Below the pieces are notes generated by a model. It worked only from the letters and a program-made list of their open reading frames with translations. It was not told the origin of the DNA and ran no database searches. A stretch of DNA of 43,165 nt, from contig CAJULV010000032.1 of NCBI GenBank assembly GCA_910587555.1, positions 1-43,165 on the forward strand. The letters run 5' to 3'. Position 1 is the first letter of the stretch. Each line of letters starts with the position of its first letter. Source of the stretch: an uncultured Acetatifactor sp. (lineage in GTDB: Bacteria; Bacillota; Clostridia; Lachnospirales; Lachnospiraceae). This document shows, in pieces, positions 43,092 to 43,165 of this stretch. Made by a program: the position numbers and the translations under genes.

Positions 43092-43165
43092 CTTATACAC
43101 AGCCTCCTATTTAGTGTCTGCTGATTAAGTTCAGTTAAGTCACGTGAAAACTCAATATAGTATAT

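Noticed and set aside
2969..43100. Many long open frames opposite real genes (for example across proS, PNKP-ligase and the hydrolases)
   Set aside because: They lack ribosome binding sites and family resemblance, and mirror GC-rich codon use of the genuine genes on the other strand.
1..43165. Mobile elements or horizontally acquired island borders
   Set aside because: No transposase, integrase, terminal inverted repeats or tRNA-linked attachment duplicates were seen; the tRNA-Pro 3' end is not repeated elsewhere in the window as far as I could read.

Overview
The window is chromosomal DNA from a low-redundancy, moderately GC-rich Bacillota genome, most likely an anaerobic gut Lachnospiraceae (Clostridia). 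The evidence is a T-box leader on a short archaeal/eukaryal-type proS, canonical sigma-A promoters with AGGAGG ribosome binding sites, a DUF1846 protein, YitT, LCP and CapA-like proteins, many glycoside hydrolases, and corrinoid methyltransferase genes typical of acetogen-like Clostridia. Genus cannot be fixed from this sequence alone. I found no insertion sequence, prophage, rRNA or CRISPR array.

Left part (1-14 kb): housekeeping genes. A truncated ftsH (minus) is followed by a DUF1846 gene (plus), a trmB-thioredoxin-YitT operon (minus), a D-Ala-D-Ala carboxypeptidase (plus), and a proS operon with an alpha/beta hydrolase and a DEDDh exonuclease (minus, T-box controlled). A tRNA-Pro(CGG) gene diverges from the proS leader. 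After it come a PAS-repeat sensor with no visible output domain and a REC-GGDEF diguanylate cyclase.

Middle part (14-22.5 kb): a three-domain RNA repair protein (kinase, calcineurin-type phosphatase, T4 Rnl1-like ligase) sits downstream of an AraC regulator. It is followed by an aldo/keto reductase with a ferredoxin tail and a cell-envelope operon (LCP transferase, small membrane protein, CapA-like lipoprotein).

Right part (22.7-41.9 kb): a glycan-utilisation locus. It encodes GH3, GH95, GH29 and a GH38-like enzyme, and a large 813-residue protein I cannot assign that looks like a carbohydrate enzyme. It also holds a GntR/UTRA regulator and a Gfo/Idh oxidoreductase. One apparent transcription unit from a promoter near 37.2 kb carries, in order, a UroD-superfamily protein, a corrinoid protein, a DUF2284 protein, an MtaA-like methyltransferase, a second divergent UroD-superfamily protein and the GH38-like enzyme. 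My main hypothesis is that this locus releases O-methylated sugars from a glycan and passes the methyl group to a corrinoid protein. That is inference from gene order and family membership; no transporter, MT2 or corrinoid-activating protein is in the window.

The window closes with an unrecognised 112-residue protein that has its own promoter, and a DUF4340 protein whose likely ABC-transporter partners lie beyond the right edge.
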